The position numbers were made by a program, and so were the translations under genes. DNA of 45,459 nucleotides from a virus, in the IMG/VR virus record IMGVR_UViG_3300042429_000404, positions 1 to 45,459 of that record, one strand, 5' to 3'. Below are positions 1 to 5,668 of the stretch, in pieces; the first letter of the stretch is position 1; every line of letters begins with the position of its first letter. The notes beneath the pieces are model-generated. The model did no database searches and had not been told where the DNA came from. It saw only the letters and a list, made by a program, of their open reading frames with translations.

Positions 1-17
1 TGCCCGGCGCAGAAACA

Positions 18-86
18 GGGAACGAATGGAATGATGATGATGCGAGCGCAATGGATTTATAGCACCCCCTGTTTGTCTAGTATTAT
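18..86 (+). promoter_or_regulatory. Early promoter cassette P2
   Basis: One of four copies of a shared upstream element. It has a GGAACGAATGGAA-like block, then GATGATGATGC, then AATGGATTTA ending at 59, then exactly 18 bases to a -10-like TAGTATTAT (78-86). The AATGGATTTA block lies where a -35 box should be, and there is no TTGACA. Transcription would start just before the leader hairpin at 94. The element also occurs at 45330-45398 because of the terminal repeat. Promoter function is inferred from conservation, from position after a terminator, and from the following ribosome binding site. Confidence 0.65.
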
Positions 87-93
87 TGTTCTT

Positions 94-109
94 GTAGCCA
101 CTTGGCTAC
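94..109 (+). promoter_or_regulatory. 5'-terminal leader hairpin of P2 transcript
   Basis: GTAGCC and GGCTAC form a perfect 6-bp stem with an ACTT loop. It sits a few bases after the predicted transcription start and just before the AAAGGAG ribosome binding site (116-122). The identical hairpin occurs at 725-740. A role in protecting the mRNA 5' end or in presenting the ribosome binding site is inferred. Confidence 0.55.
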
Positions 110-131
110 TCAACCAAAGGAGCAAACCAAA

Positions 132-542
132 ATGACAGCAACTGCTATCAAAGTAAACCGCTTAGCACTGGTAGCCAGACTCAAGGAAGTCAAGGCTATA
201 CGGGAGGCAGAAAATGACAAGGTAATCAACGATTACCAGACCTACAAGTCAGATAATGACAAGTGGCTTGAAGGAGCTAAAAAGCACATTATCAAAATCT
301 GGAACAGCTACGGCAATGAGTTTAGGGTAGACATTGACCCTGACTATGAGAGCAAGAAGCCTAAAGAGCCTACCAGCCCTAGTAGCTATGTCCAGCACGG
401 CAGGCAGGGTTCAATCACCCTAAGCGCAAAAAACAAGGAGGAGCTGAGTGAGCTAACCGCCACTATCAACCTCCTAGAGCTAAGCAACGAGGAAACAGTT
501 GGGCAGACATTGCTCAAGAATGTAGCTAAGTTTCTAGGCTAA
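132..542 (+). CDS. Hypothetical early protein, 136 aa
   Basis: I do not recognise a family. The start is ATG 132, placed by AAAGGAG at 116-122. A longer in-frame TTG reading from 102 would run through the leader hairpin and is rejected. The protein is highly charged. Residues 15-60 are Lys/Glu-rich and probably helical, and are followed by a Pro/Ser/Lys linker (PKEPTSPSSY). The C-terminal part (SAKNKEELSELTATINLLEL) again looks helical. It forms its own transcription unit between the P2 cassette and a strong terminator, so it is probably a strongly expressed early gene, perhaps an anti-host or regulatory protein, but nothing in the sequence gives a function. Its first codons are duplicated at the right end of the window. 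Confidence 0.8.
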   Translation: MTATAIKVNRLALVARLKEVKAIREAENDKVINDYQTYKSDNDKWLEGAKKHIIKIWNSYGNEFRVDIDPDYESKKPKEPTSPSSYVQHGRQGSITLSAKNKEELSELTATINLLELSNEETVGQTLLKNVAKFLG

Positions 543-549
543 AAGACCA

Positions 550-589
550 CCCTGCCAGCGAGCCCCCCTCTCGCTGGCAGGGTTTTTTT
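550..589 (+). terminator. Rho-independent terminator after first early gene
   Basis: A perfect 13-bp stem (550-562 with 570-582, CCCTGCCAGCGAG and its complement) has a 7-base C-rich loop and is followed by seven T residues (583-589). It separates the first early gene from cassette P3. Confidence 0.95.
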
Positions 590-626
590 ATGCCCAGATT
601 TTTCTAAAGGCTAAGCTCATTTATAA

Positions 627-717
627 CGGGAACGAATGGAACGATGATGATGCGTATGATGATGATGATGATGATGATGCAATGGATTTAGGACAGGCCG
701 TGCCAGTGTAGTAGTAT
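627..717 (+). promoter_or_regulatory. Early promoter cassette P3 with ATG microsatellite
   Basis: This copy of the cassette has ACGGGAACGAATGGAACG, GATGATGATGCG, an inserted run of eight ATG triplets (656-679), AATGGATTTA ending at 690, 18 bases, then TAGTAGTAT at 709-717. Spacing from the AATGGATTTA block to the -10-like box is identical to P1 and P2. The triplet run lengthens only the distance between the upstream block and the putative -35. Confidence 0.65.
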
Positions 718-724
718 TGACCTT

Positions 725-740
725 GTAGCCACTTGGCTAC
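725..740 (+). promoter_or_regulatory. 5'-terminal leader hairpin of P3 transcript
   Basis: GTAGCC-ACTT-GGCTAC is identical to the hairpin at 94-109 and lies at the same distance from the -10-like box. AAAGGAG follows at 747-753. The longer ORF reading that starts with TTG inside this hairpin is not the gene start. Confidence 0.55.
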
Positions 741-759
741 CAAATCAAAGGAGCAAACC

Positions 760-1194
760 ATGCAAAGAACATACCAAGTTGAATACCGTGCCACTTACTG
801 GGTCCGAGCTAACGACGAAGACCATGCAATTGAGCTAGGTATTGAGGAACACAGCGATGGCCCAGACGGCGAATGGGAGGCCTTTATTGACCCCCACTTG
901 TCACCGCTTCAGGACCTCGACGACGGCACCTACATCCAAAGCGTCGACGGTCTAGAAGACTACGAGGCACCAAAGAATGGCTACTGGATAGGCACCGTGC
1001 CCGTGCAGAGCCTGTCGGACGTGCCACTAGGAGCCTTCTTAGGCGTCTGGACCGACCCAGCTGACGGCAAGCGATACTACGACATAACCGTGTATCAAAT
1101 TGACCTCACTGAGGCGCTGAGAATTGGCAAGTTATTTGGCCAAATAAGCATCTGGGATATATCAGAAAAGAGACCTATCCCAGTAAACGTCTAG
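760..1194 (+). CDS. Conserved actinophage-type protein, 144 aa
   Basis: Start ATG 760 is set by AAAGGAG at 747-753. The N-terminal half (TYQVEYRATYWVRANDEDHA) is a short beta-rich domain like those in many phage early proteins. The C-terminal half has the pattern GVWTDPADGKRYYDITVYQ followed by GQISIWD, which resembles a family of small actinobacteriophage proteins of unknown function (from memory, not searched). It is acidic and lacks a membrane segment or signal peptide. It is the only gene between cassette P3 and the terminator at 1209-1248, so it is transcribed as a single-gene early unit. Confidence 0.85.
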   Translation: MQRTYQVEYRATYWVRANDEDHAIELGIEEHSDGPDGEWEAFIDPHLSPLQDLDDGTYIQSVDGLEDYEAPKNGYWIGTVPVQSLSDVPLGAFLGVWTDPADGKRYYDITVYQIDLTEALRIGKLFGQISIWDISEKRPIPVNV

Positions 1195-1208
1195 GTTGCT
1201 CCTAGGCT

Positions 1209-1249
1209 AGCCCTGCAAGCACTGATCCCCGGTGCTTGCAGGGCTTTCT
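1209..1249 (+). terminator. Rho-independent terminator
   Basis: A perfect 14-bp stem (1209-1222 with 1232-1245, AGCCCTGCAAGCAC and its complement) is followed by TTCT. The core CCCTGCAAGC/GCTTGCAGGG is shared with the terminator at 45272-45311, and both continue into ATGCCCGGC. This suggests duplication of a whole terminator-promoter cassette. The T-run is short. Confidence 0.85.
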
Positions 1250-1301
1250 CATGCCCGGCCCGGGTGGATGATGATGATGCGCAGATTTATGAGACGGGGA
1301 C

Positions 1302-1386
1302 GAATGGAACGATGATGATGCGCCTGCTTGCACCGCCTGCAGGGCCTGCAATGGATTTAGAGGGGCATGATTGGCAGTGATAGAAT
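1302..1386 (+). promoter_or_regulatory. Early promoter cassette P4
   Basis: The copy has ACGGGGACGAATGGAACG, GATGATGATGCG, a 25-base GC-rich insert, AATGGATTTA ending at 1359, 21 bases, and a good -10 TAGAAT at 1381-1386. Upstream at 1266-1291 lies a partial extra copy (GATGATGATGATGCG, then GATTTATGAG). A dyad CATGACCT (1392-1399) / AGGTCATG (1416-1423) lies across the predicted start and could be an operator or leader hairpin. Confidence 0.6.
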
Positions 1387-1446
1387 GGCTACATGACCTC
1401 AGTAGTAGACACTGCAGGTCATGCCTACACAAAAAAATCGATGCGT

Positions 1447-1465
1447 GTTAGCCAGTTTGGCTAGC
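1447..1465 (+). promoter_or_regulatory. Leader hairpin before 97-aa gene
   Basis: TAGCCA (1449-1454) pairs with TGGCTA (1458-1463) around a GTT loop, extended by a G-T wobble and a G-C pair. It is related to, but not identical with, the hairpins at 94 and 725. It again directly precedes the ribosome binding site AAAAGGAG at 1470-1477. Confidence 0.5.
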
Positions 1466-1484
1466 ACAGAAAAGGAGCACCACA

Positions 1485-1778
1485 ATGGGAAGCAATTTCT
1501 CAACCGAGCTAGCTAATGGAGTCTTCCCGGACTTGACGCTAGAGCTACAGATTCAGATGCACCTAACAAGTAACCACTATCCGCCGGTTCCGTTGAGCAT
1601 GGTCAAGCCTTGCATCGACGCGATCGACGCCTATTGGGAAGAAGATAGCAATCGCCAGATCAACCTGAATGGAAACATCTGGAAAGGACAGCCCACAGCA
1701 CCTGCTTGGGCCATAATAGATGGACACCACCTCGACCCGTGGGTTGACCAGTGGGACAACGAAGAAGAAGGAGAATAA
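1485..1778 (+). CDS. Conserved actinophage protein with HYPPVPLSM motif, 97 aa
   Basis: ATG 1485 follows AAAAGGAG by about 8 bases. The protein carries HYPPVPLSMVKPCIDAIDAY, later TAPAWAIIDGHHLDPWV, and an acidic tail. I recall this combination (HYPPVPLSMV...CIDAIDA...TAPA..IIDGHHLD) from small early proteins in many actinobacteriophages, with no known function. Conserved His, Cys and Asp positions could bind metal, but that is only a guess. It starts the P4 transcription unit, and two further genes follow without a terminator. Confidence 0.9.
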   Translation: MGSNFSTELANGVFPDLTLELQIQMHLTSNHYPPVPLSMVKPCIDAIDAYWEEDSNRQINLNGNIWKGQPTAPAWAIIDGHHLDPWVDQWDNEEEGE

Positions 1779-1780
1779 CA

Positions 1781-2188
1781 ATGCAAGCACTGCATTCACC
1801 AGCACTACTACCGACCGATGAGATCGGTCTGCACATCGCACCAAAAGTCAGCATCTCAGCGATCATCGACCTTATCGACTCAGCACCGCAAGCTATTGGG
1901 TATTGGGTTGATAAGTATCAGGATGTTCATTACACACAAGAGACGCCTAAGCGGATCTACAAGCTCAGCATCTTTGATGAGAACACTGATCTTGAGCACC
2001 TAATCAGCGTAAACACGATCATCGAAGGGATCCAAAAGATCGTGTCTGGCAACGTTGAGATCAACTCAAGCATCGTTAGCTACATCCTTAGCGACATAGG
2101 CCAAGGCTTAGCTGGCGGATACATCGACGGCGAAGCTCTTGATGTGATCATCCAAGTTGGATTGTTTGGTGAGATCGTTTATGGCTAA
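1781..2188 (+). CDS. Hypothetical early protein, 135 aa
   Basis: ATG 1781 has an AAGGAG just upstream, inside the end of the previous gene, so the genes are translationally coupled. A longer GTG reading from 1751 gives an implausible RRRRR N-terminus and is rejected. The protein is predicted soluble, rich in Ile, Asp and Ser, and probably alternates helix and strand. No family is recognised. It is the second gene of the P4 unit and overlaps the next gene by 8 bases. Confidence 0.8.
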   Translation: MQALHSPALLPTDEIGLHIAPKVSISAIIDLIDSAPQAIGYWVDKYQDVHYTQETPKRIYKLSIFDENTDLEHLISVNTIIEGIQKIVSGNVEINSSIVSYILSDIGQGLAGGYIDGEALDVIIQVGLFGEIVYG

Positions 2189-2762
2189 CACCTGTTACAA
2201 CCGCGCATTCATTACTGGCCAACGTAAGTCACTGGATGCATTAGAGAAAGCGATCGAAGACAAGGGGGGTGAGTTAGGAGTGGCCCTCGAGGCCCTCCTG
2301 CCACCTCCTAAGGGCTTGCCTTATGACTCTCAAGAAGAGTTGTTTGGTGAGTTCGCAGATGCGTTGGATGGAAACACCCACAGGCAGTACTCGACCGAGT
2401 ATAACTGGAGGCTGGCATTCCATGGCACCAAGGCAGTGTATCCGGGAGGCACTAAGATCCGGATCGACGATAACCTACTGATCCTTGAGTACACAACAGC
2501 TTGGGCTCCTAACCTTGAGTACTGGCATAACCTGATCAAAGAAACACCAAGACTGTTGGATCTTGTAGTCAACCACCGTTACTACGAGGATGGCCTTGGA
2601 TTCATCGGAGAAGCAAGAATTGATCAGACCTTTTTGATCAATAAACAAAAGGATCTAACCGTCGAGCACTGGCAGAAAGCTGGAGCAATAACCATAGATG
2701 ACGAGATCCTTTGGGAGAGCACAGATAACGTAAATCTATTTGATGCATTCCCATTACAGTGA
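2181..2762 (+). CDS. Api92-like ferredoxin-fold protein (putative), 193 aa
   Basis: ATG 2181 overlaps the end of the previous gene; a TTG start at 2157 is less likely. The order of features resembles the Api92-like ferredoxin-fold family of phages and plasmids (recalled, not searched). These are an N-terminal N-x-C-x-N-x-x-x-I-x-G strand (NTCYNRAFITG), a helix, an RLAFHGTKAV segment where the family has W/H-GTK, a TTAWAPN segment, and a C-terminal Y-x-E-x-G-x-GF-x-G stretch (YYEDGLGFIGEA). The molecular role of that family is not established. It is the last gene of the P4 unit. Confidence 0.75.
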   Translation: MANTCYNRAFITGQRKSLDALEKAIEDKGGELGVALEALLPPPKGLPYDSQEELFGEFADALDGNTHRQYSTEYNWRLAFHGTKAVYPGGTKIRIDDNLLILEYTTAWAPNLEYWHNLIKETPRLLDLVVNHRYYEDGLGFIGEARIDQTFLINKQKDLTVEHWQKAGAITIDDEILWESTDNVNLFDAFPLQ

Positions 2763-2767
2763 TCCGT

Positions 2768-2805
2768 AAGGCCCTGTCAGAGAGATCTGGCAGGGCCTTT
2801 TTTTA
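2768..2805 (+). terminator. Rho-independent terminator with GAGA tetraloop
   Basis: AAGGCCCTG (2768-2776) pairs with CAGGGCCTT (2791-2799). The helix continues through a T-G wobble and CAGA/TCTG to a GAGA tetraloop, and the stem is followed by a T-run to 2804. It ends the P4 unit before the HTH regulator gene. Confidence 0.95.
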
Positions 2806-2952
2806 TGACCTAAATAGCATCGACAATACGGAGGCTACTCACTGCTAATCTACTCATGAGTTGATTAGTAAGTAGTAGGTATCAATATAGGACTTCAATG
2901 CAGAATGGCAATTCCGAGGTGTTTCAATGGGATCGCGACACGCTAAATGATC

Positions 2953-3021
2953 TTGCTTAGAAAAATCTCAGTTTTCTGAGTAGAATAGCCGTTGAGTCAG
3001 ACTCATCGGCTCATTGACTCA
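2953..3021 (+). promoter_or_regulatory. Promoter with operator-like dyads upstream of HTH gene
   Basis: The -10 TAGAAT is at 2981-2986, with TTAGAA (2957-2962) 18 bases upstream as a weak -35. A CTCAG-TTTT-CTGAG dyad (2967-2980) fills the spacer. A perfect TGAGTC-A-GACTCA dyad (2993-3005) covers the expected transcription start, and a further TTGACTCA half-site is at 3014-3021. Related half-sites on both sides of the -10 fit repressor binding, most simply autoregulation by the HTH protein encoded next. The stretch 2806-2950 shows nothing else I can name. Confidence 0.55.
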
Positions 3022-3033
3022 GGAAGGTAACAC

Positions 3034-3648
3034 ATGACACATTACGACCCAATTTATGGTGAGCTTTTGACCTCTAAAGAGGCCTCATCGCTTACCGGAT
3101 TCACACTCAACCAACTACGCAATCATCGCCAGCGACCAGAGACATCGCCTTTTTCTTTTGTTAGACAGGGAGGCACATCTTGGTATCGCAAGGATGATAT
3201 TGATCTTTGGCTTGAACAAAATGGTGGCATCGAGTACGAGTACATAAAGTCACCGCAAGCTCTATCTGCACCACTACGCAACCAAGCGACCGGTAGCAAG
3301 CACCGCGACTATCTGGACAAGCTAACGCGGATCACATCGCGCAACGCATGGTCCAAGTGGTATGGATTCTTTGTTGATCAGGCCGGATGGAAAGGCAACC
3401 CTTATGACGACTCAAGGGAGTGGATGACCTACTACTGGAAGCTCAAGGAGAATGAGGATCTAACTGAGGTATACCCATCGGTAGTCGACTTCAATAAGAT
3501 GCGCCAGAATGATCCACACCGGTACTGGCCAGCTATGACCTATGCCATGAGAAAAGCCATGAGCGAGGTAAACGGCTGGGGAGCCACAGATGAAGAGATC
3601 CTGCAGGCACCGGTAGGTGAGGTCCCACCAAGCAAGCTAGAGTCATAA
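3034..3648 (+). CDS. HTH DNA-binding protein (MerR/excisionase-like), 204 aa
   Basis: ATG 3034 follows AGGAAGG. Residues 10-64 have the layout of a short winged HTH of the excisionase/HTH_17 type: LTSKEASSLTGFTLNQLRNH for the first helices and turn, then the wing FVRQGGTSWYRKDDIDLWLE. The remaining 140 residues are Trp- and Tyr-rich (for example WSKWYGFFVDQAGWKG) and match nothing I recognise. There is no integrase, so this is probably a transcription regulator rather than an excisionase. It is transcribed from its own promoter with dyads and likely represses or activates the downstream early operon. Confidence 0.85.
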   Translation: MTHYDPIYGELLTSKEASSLTGFTLNQLRNHRQRPETSPFSFVRQGGTSWYRKDDIDLWLEQNGGIEYEYIKSPQALSAPLRNQATGSKHRDYLDKLTRITSRNAWSKWYGFFVDQAGWKGNPYDDSREWMTYYWKLKENEDLTEVYPSVVDFNKMRQNDPHRYWPAMTYAMRKAMSEVNGWGATDEEILQAPVGEVPPSKLES

Positions 3649-3652
3649 AAAA

Positions 3653-3690
3653 ATAGATCCCTAGCTCAGAGAGGTAAGCTAGGGATCTAT
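3653..3690. terminator. Perfect 14-bp hairpin after HTH gene
   Basis: ATAGATCCCTAGCT (3653-3666) pairs perfectly with AGCTAGGGATCTAT (3677-3690). There is an A-run on the 5' side (3647-3653) but no T-run on the 3' side. It would therefore act as an intrinsic terminator only for leftward transcription. For rightward transcription it may be an mRNA stabiliser or attenuator in front of the ribosome binding site AAAGGAG at 3694-3700. Confidence 0.6.
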
Positions 3691-3705
3691 CCGAAAGGAG
3701 ATACC

Positions 3706-3807
3706 ATGATCAAGAACCACCCCGATCATGCAACAATCATAACAGCACAGAAAGGAATATCCACATGGCACGCAGTATATTGCCCCAGAGGATCCAAGAG
3801 CATCTAA
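3706..3807 (+). CDS. Possible 33-aa leader peptide
   Basis: ATG 3706 has an excellent ribosome binding site (AAAGGAG, spacing 5) directly after the perfect hairpin. It encodes 33 residues ending in RGSKSI. It overlaps the first 43 bases of the next gene in another frame, so it could act as a leader peptide coupling translation of the 78-aa gene rather than as a functional protein. No family is recognised. The case rests only on the ribosome binding site and position. Confidence 0.4.
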   Translation: MIKNHPDHATIITAQKGISTWHAVYCPRGSKSI

Positions 3808-4001
3808 AGACCCATAAATGGGTAGTCTACTCAAAAACGGCCCCTGTCGAGGTCTACAGCAGGGAAAAGACACTGATCTACATTCAGCCCAGCAAGGTAG
3901 ATCGGAACTTCTTCGCATGGGTAATTGAGTACGAGGACAAGCCGTCAGAGACCGGTGCAGGCGTTACCGAATCGTTACTTGACACGCTAAAAATAGTTTG
4001 A
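3765..4001 (+). CDS. Hypothetical protein, 78 aa
   Basis: ATG 3765 follows AGAAAGGA by about 8 bases. The protein starts basic, has alternating hydrophobic and charged strands in the middle (WVVYSKTAPVEVYSREKTLI), and ends with a short helix (ESLLDTLKIV). It is probably a small soluble beta-rich protein; no family is recognised. The ribosome binding site lies inside the possible 33-aa leader ORF, which overlaps its start. Confidence 0.7.
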   Translation: MARSILPQRIQEHLKTHKWVVYSKTAPVEVYSREKTLIYIQPSKVDRNFFAWVIEYEDKPSETGAGVTESLLDTLKIV

Positions 4002-4027
4002 CAAATGTCGGAGGGTACCATTAGCGT
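3998..4027 (+). promoter_or_regulatory. Possible promoter with canonical TTGACA -35
   Basis: TTGACA (3998-4003) is followed after 18 bases by TAGCGT (4022-4027), which fits the loose actinobacterial -10 consensus TANNNT. It would drive the operon that starts at 4071 with ribosome binding site AAGGAG. TTGACA overlaps the stop codon of the previous gene. Confidence 0.4.
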
Positions 4028-4070
4028 CGTATATGTGAGGTAATTCAGCCCCACTGAAAGAAGGAGATCC

Positions 4071-4370
4071 ATGAGAAAGTTCAACCCCGGCTACGCACCG
4101 CAGGTGATCGCAGTTCCGGTTAGAAAACTGACTAGGCGCAGACTAGACAGAGCAATAAAGAAGCTAGCGCGTTACTTTAGAATCGAGAATGATCTAGAGC
4201 AGGTAGCGCGTTATGGTGAGTACTACGGCTATTCACTAGCCACTACTGACCACTTTGTATTCCTTATAGAAGAGGGATCAGAGTTCCTAGACATCGCGGT
4301 GGAGCACAGCTCCATCCTCGAGCTAGCAATCCGTGAAGAGCGCGACAAGTATGCGGTGGTGATCCTCTAA
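4071..4370 (+). CDS. Hypothetical protein, 99 aa
   Basis: ATG 4071 has AAGGAG upstream. The N-terminal third is strongly basic (KLTRRRLDRAIKKLARYFRI) and probably forms an amphipathic helix able to contact nucleic acid. The rest is acidic and beta-rich. No family is recognised. It is the first gene of a tightly overlapping operon: its TAA stop overlaps the ATG of the next gene by one base. Confidence 0.8.
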   Translation: MRKFNPGYAPQVIAVPVRKLTRRRLDRAIKKLARYFRIENDLEQVARYGEYYGYSLATTDHFVFLIEEGSEFLDIAVEHSSILELAIREERDKYAVVIL

Positions 4371-4708
4371 TGTTCAATGATTACGACATGAACGTATGGT
4401 CACAGGACGGCGACACACTTAGCCTGACTGCATATCGCCAAGAATTGTTTACCAAAGACGGCAAGCAATATATACAGACTGACACATCTGAGTCGACATC
4501 TGAGAATATTACATTCTCAATTCACGACAATCTTGAGACAGTCAAATACCTCATAGAGAATGACGATCCGGCTCAAGTAATTGCAGACGGCTTGACTGAC
4601 TATGACGACTGGGTAAGTATCGAGTTCCTAACTCGAGGCCCAATCCCTACACGCTTAGCTGAATGGCTAGGAGCACTACCTGAATATGAACCGGAGGAAG
4701 CAAGATGA
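4370..4708 (+). CDS. Hypothetical acidic protein, 112 aa
   Basis: ATG 4370 overlaps the previous stop codon, and the gene ends with an ATGA overlap into the following one. The protein is strongly acidic (many Asp, Glu and Thr) with a beta-rich N-terminus (NVWSQDGDTLSLTAYRQELF). It is followed by a helix (HDNLETVKYLIENDD) and a Pro/Glu tail. No family is recognised. The acidity could suggest a DNA mimic, but no specific evidence supports that. Confidence 0.75.
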   Translation: MFNDYDMNVWSQDGDTLSLTAYRQELFTKDGKQYIQTDTSESTSENITFSIHDNLETVKYLIENDDPAQVIADGLTDYDDWVSIEFLTRGPIPTRLAEWLGALPEYEPEEAR

Positions 4709-5079
4709 ATACCACTGAAACACGCACACTAATTGACGAGGCTAAGGCCAAGTTAGTAAGCAAGCCAAAGGCATCAAAGACTAATGCCAAGGCAGTAGAG
4801 GTCGCAGATCCTAACACCGCGAACGCACTACTAGCACAACGATCAGAGATCTACGACGCCAAAAAGAGACTCGAGGCAGAGTTATCAGAGATCGACGCCA
4901 TTATCAAGGACATGATTGGCAACAACGACGAGCTTCACATCCACGGAGCTAAGGTTGCCAGCATCGCCCGATGGAAAGAAACATCCCTGATCACTGACAA
5001 TGTGAAAGAGCTATTCCCACTCACAGAGTACCCAGAGATCTACAAGCGCATTGCCAAGTCAAGATTGACAGTGCACTAA
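4705..5079 (+). CDS. Coiled-coil protein resembling exonuclease C-terminal module, 124 aa
   Basis: The start is in an ATGA overlap with the previous gene. After a Lys/Ala-rich N-terminus, residues 45-72 form a clear amphipathic helix (LLAQRSEIYDAKKRLEAELS). Residues 77-124 contain ELHIHGAKVASIARWKETS and end in PEIYKRIAKSRLTVH. That helix-hairpin-ending layout resembles the C-terminal appendage of phage YqaJ/lambda-exonuclease-type proteins, but here there is no nuclease domain. The link is recalled and tentative. A role with the downstream nuclease and ssDNA-binding protein would be consistent. Confidence 0.75.
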   Translation: MNTTETRTLIDEAKAKLVSKPKASKTNAKAVEVADPNTANALLAQRSEIYDAKKRLEAELSEIDAIIKDMIGNNDELHIHGAKVASIARWKETSLITDNVKELFPLTEYPEIYKRIAKSRLTVH

Positions 5080-5267
5080 TGGGATTTGTATGGGTCCACA
5101 ATGGCCCCGGATCAGCAAGATTTGTTGATGCTAAGTACTTACCGCCATGCAACATATGTGGCAAGCAATTAGATCAGTGCCCCAAACATGAAAAGGAGAA
5201 CCAAGATGGCCAAGATGGCATCGTTGCACGAGGAGACGACTCGTCCAGCAACAATAACGATAACTGA
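5079..5267 (+). CDS. Small zinc-finger-like protein, 62 aa
   Basis: The start is in a TAATG overlap. A single compact motif C-x2-C-x6-C-x2-H (CNICGKQLDQCPKH, residues 24-37) looks like one zinc site. The C-terminal 20 residues are low-complexity Asp/Ser/Asn and overlap out of frame with the next gene, so translation may be partly overprinted there. It is one of five very small cysteine-motif proteins in this genome (others at 5474, 41602, 44893 and 45021). Confidence 0.7.
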   Translation: MGFVWVHNGPGSARFVDAKYLPPCNICGKQLDQCPKHEKENQDGQDGIVARGDDSSSNNNDN

Positions 5268-5481
5268 GGATCAGTGGTACGCAGGTTATGCGCCAATGAC
5301 TCACACCCCACTAGACACAGTAGATGACTATGTACCAGTAAGAAACGTCTGGACCTTAGTCGACACTGACGACAAGCTATACATCGTGAACGGCTACCAC
5401 GTAGTCAATAAGATCGGCTACCACATAACCGAAGAGCGATGGAAGCACGGACAAGAGATCGAGGTGAGAATAAATGACTGA
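5206..5481 (+). CDS. Hypothetical protein, 91 aa
   Basis: ATG 5206 is chosen because AAGGAG lies 8 bases upstream (5192-5197), inside the preceding gene. An in-frame ATG at 5188 lacks this spacing. The gene overlaps the preceding one by 62 bases and the next by 8. The protein is soluble and aromatic-rich, with DDKLYIVNGYHVVNKIGYHI suggesting a small beta-sheet. No family is recognised. Confidence 0.75.
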   Translation: MAKMASLHEETTRPATITITEDQWYAGYAPMTHTPLDTVDDYVPVRNVWTLVDTDDKLYIVNGYHVVNKIGYHITEERWKHGQEIEVRIND

Positions 5482-5668
5482 CGAAGTAGAGCTATGCGAG
5501 TACTGTGGTGACACACCAGAGGACTGCGCTGATGCAGGCGAATGCAATTACAACAAAGACATCGCATGTGGCTTATGCAGTAGCACTTGTCGTTGCGACG
5601 AAATATATGAACAGCAACGCGAGCGCGAAGCAGACGAGTTCTTCGATGATCTAGACAGCTGGCACTAA
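5474..5668 (+). CDS. Cysteine-rich zinc-ribbon-like protein, 64 aa
   Basis: ATG 5474 overlaps the previous gene. Eight cysteines lie in 34 residues. They include CEYC, C-x5-C, and C-x2-C-x3-C-x-C at the end, enough for two zinc sites or a metal-bound mini-domain. The tail is acidic (EREADEFFDDLD). The stop overlaps the ATG of the WhiB gene, so the two are co-translated. No specific function can be assigned. Confidence 0.8.
   Translation: MTDEVELCEYCGDTPEDCADAGECNYNKDIACGLCSSTCRCDEIYEQQREREADEFFDDLDSWH

Larger units (their letters stand above)
1..147. repeat. Left copy of 147-bp terminal direct repeat
   Basis: This block is repeated at 45313-45459 with a single difference: A at position 21 against G at 45333. 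It contains a terminator tail, promoter cassette, leader hairpin, ribosome binding site and the first codons of the 136-aa gene. The simplest reading is assembly overlap of a circular or circularly permuted genome. A short true terminal redundancy is possible but less likely, because the block ends arbitrarily inside a gene. Confidence 0.9.

Noticed and set aside
102-131. Upstream TTG start for the first early gene (and the analogous TTG at 733)
   Set aside because: Both TTG codons lie in the leader hairpin and both genes have a perfect AAAGGAG before a downstream ATG.
3034-3648. Excisionase and therefore a lysogeny module
   Set aside because: The HTH domain is excisionase-like, but no integrase or attachment site was recognised, so general regulator is the safer call.
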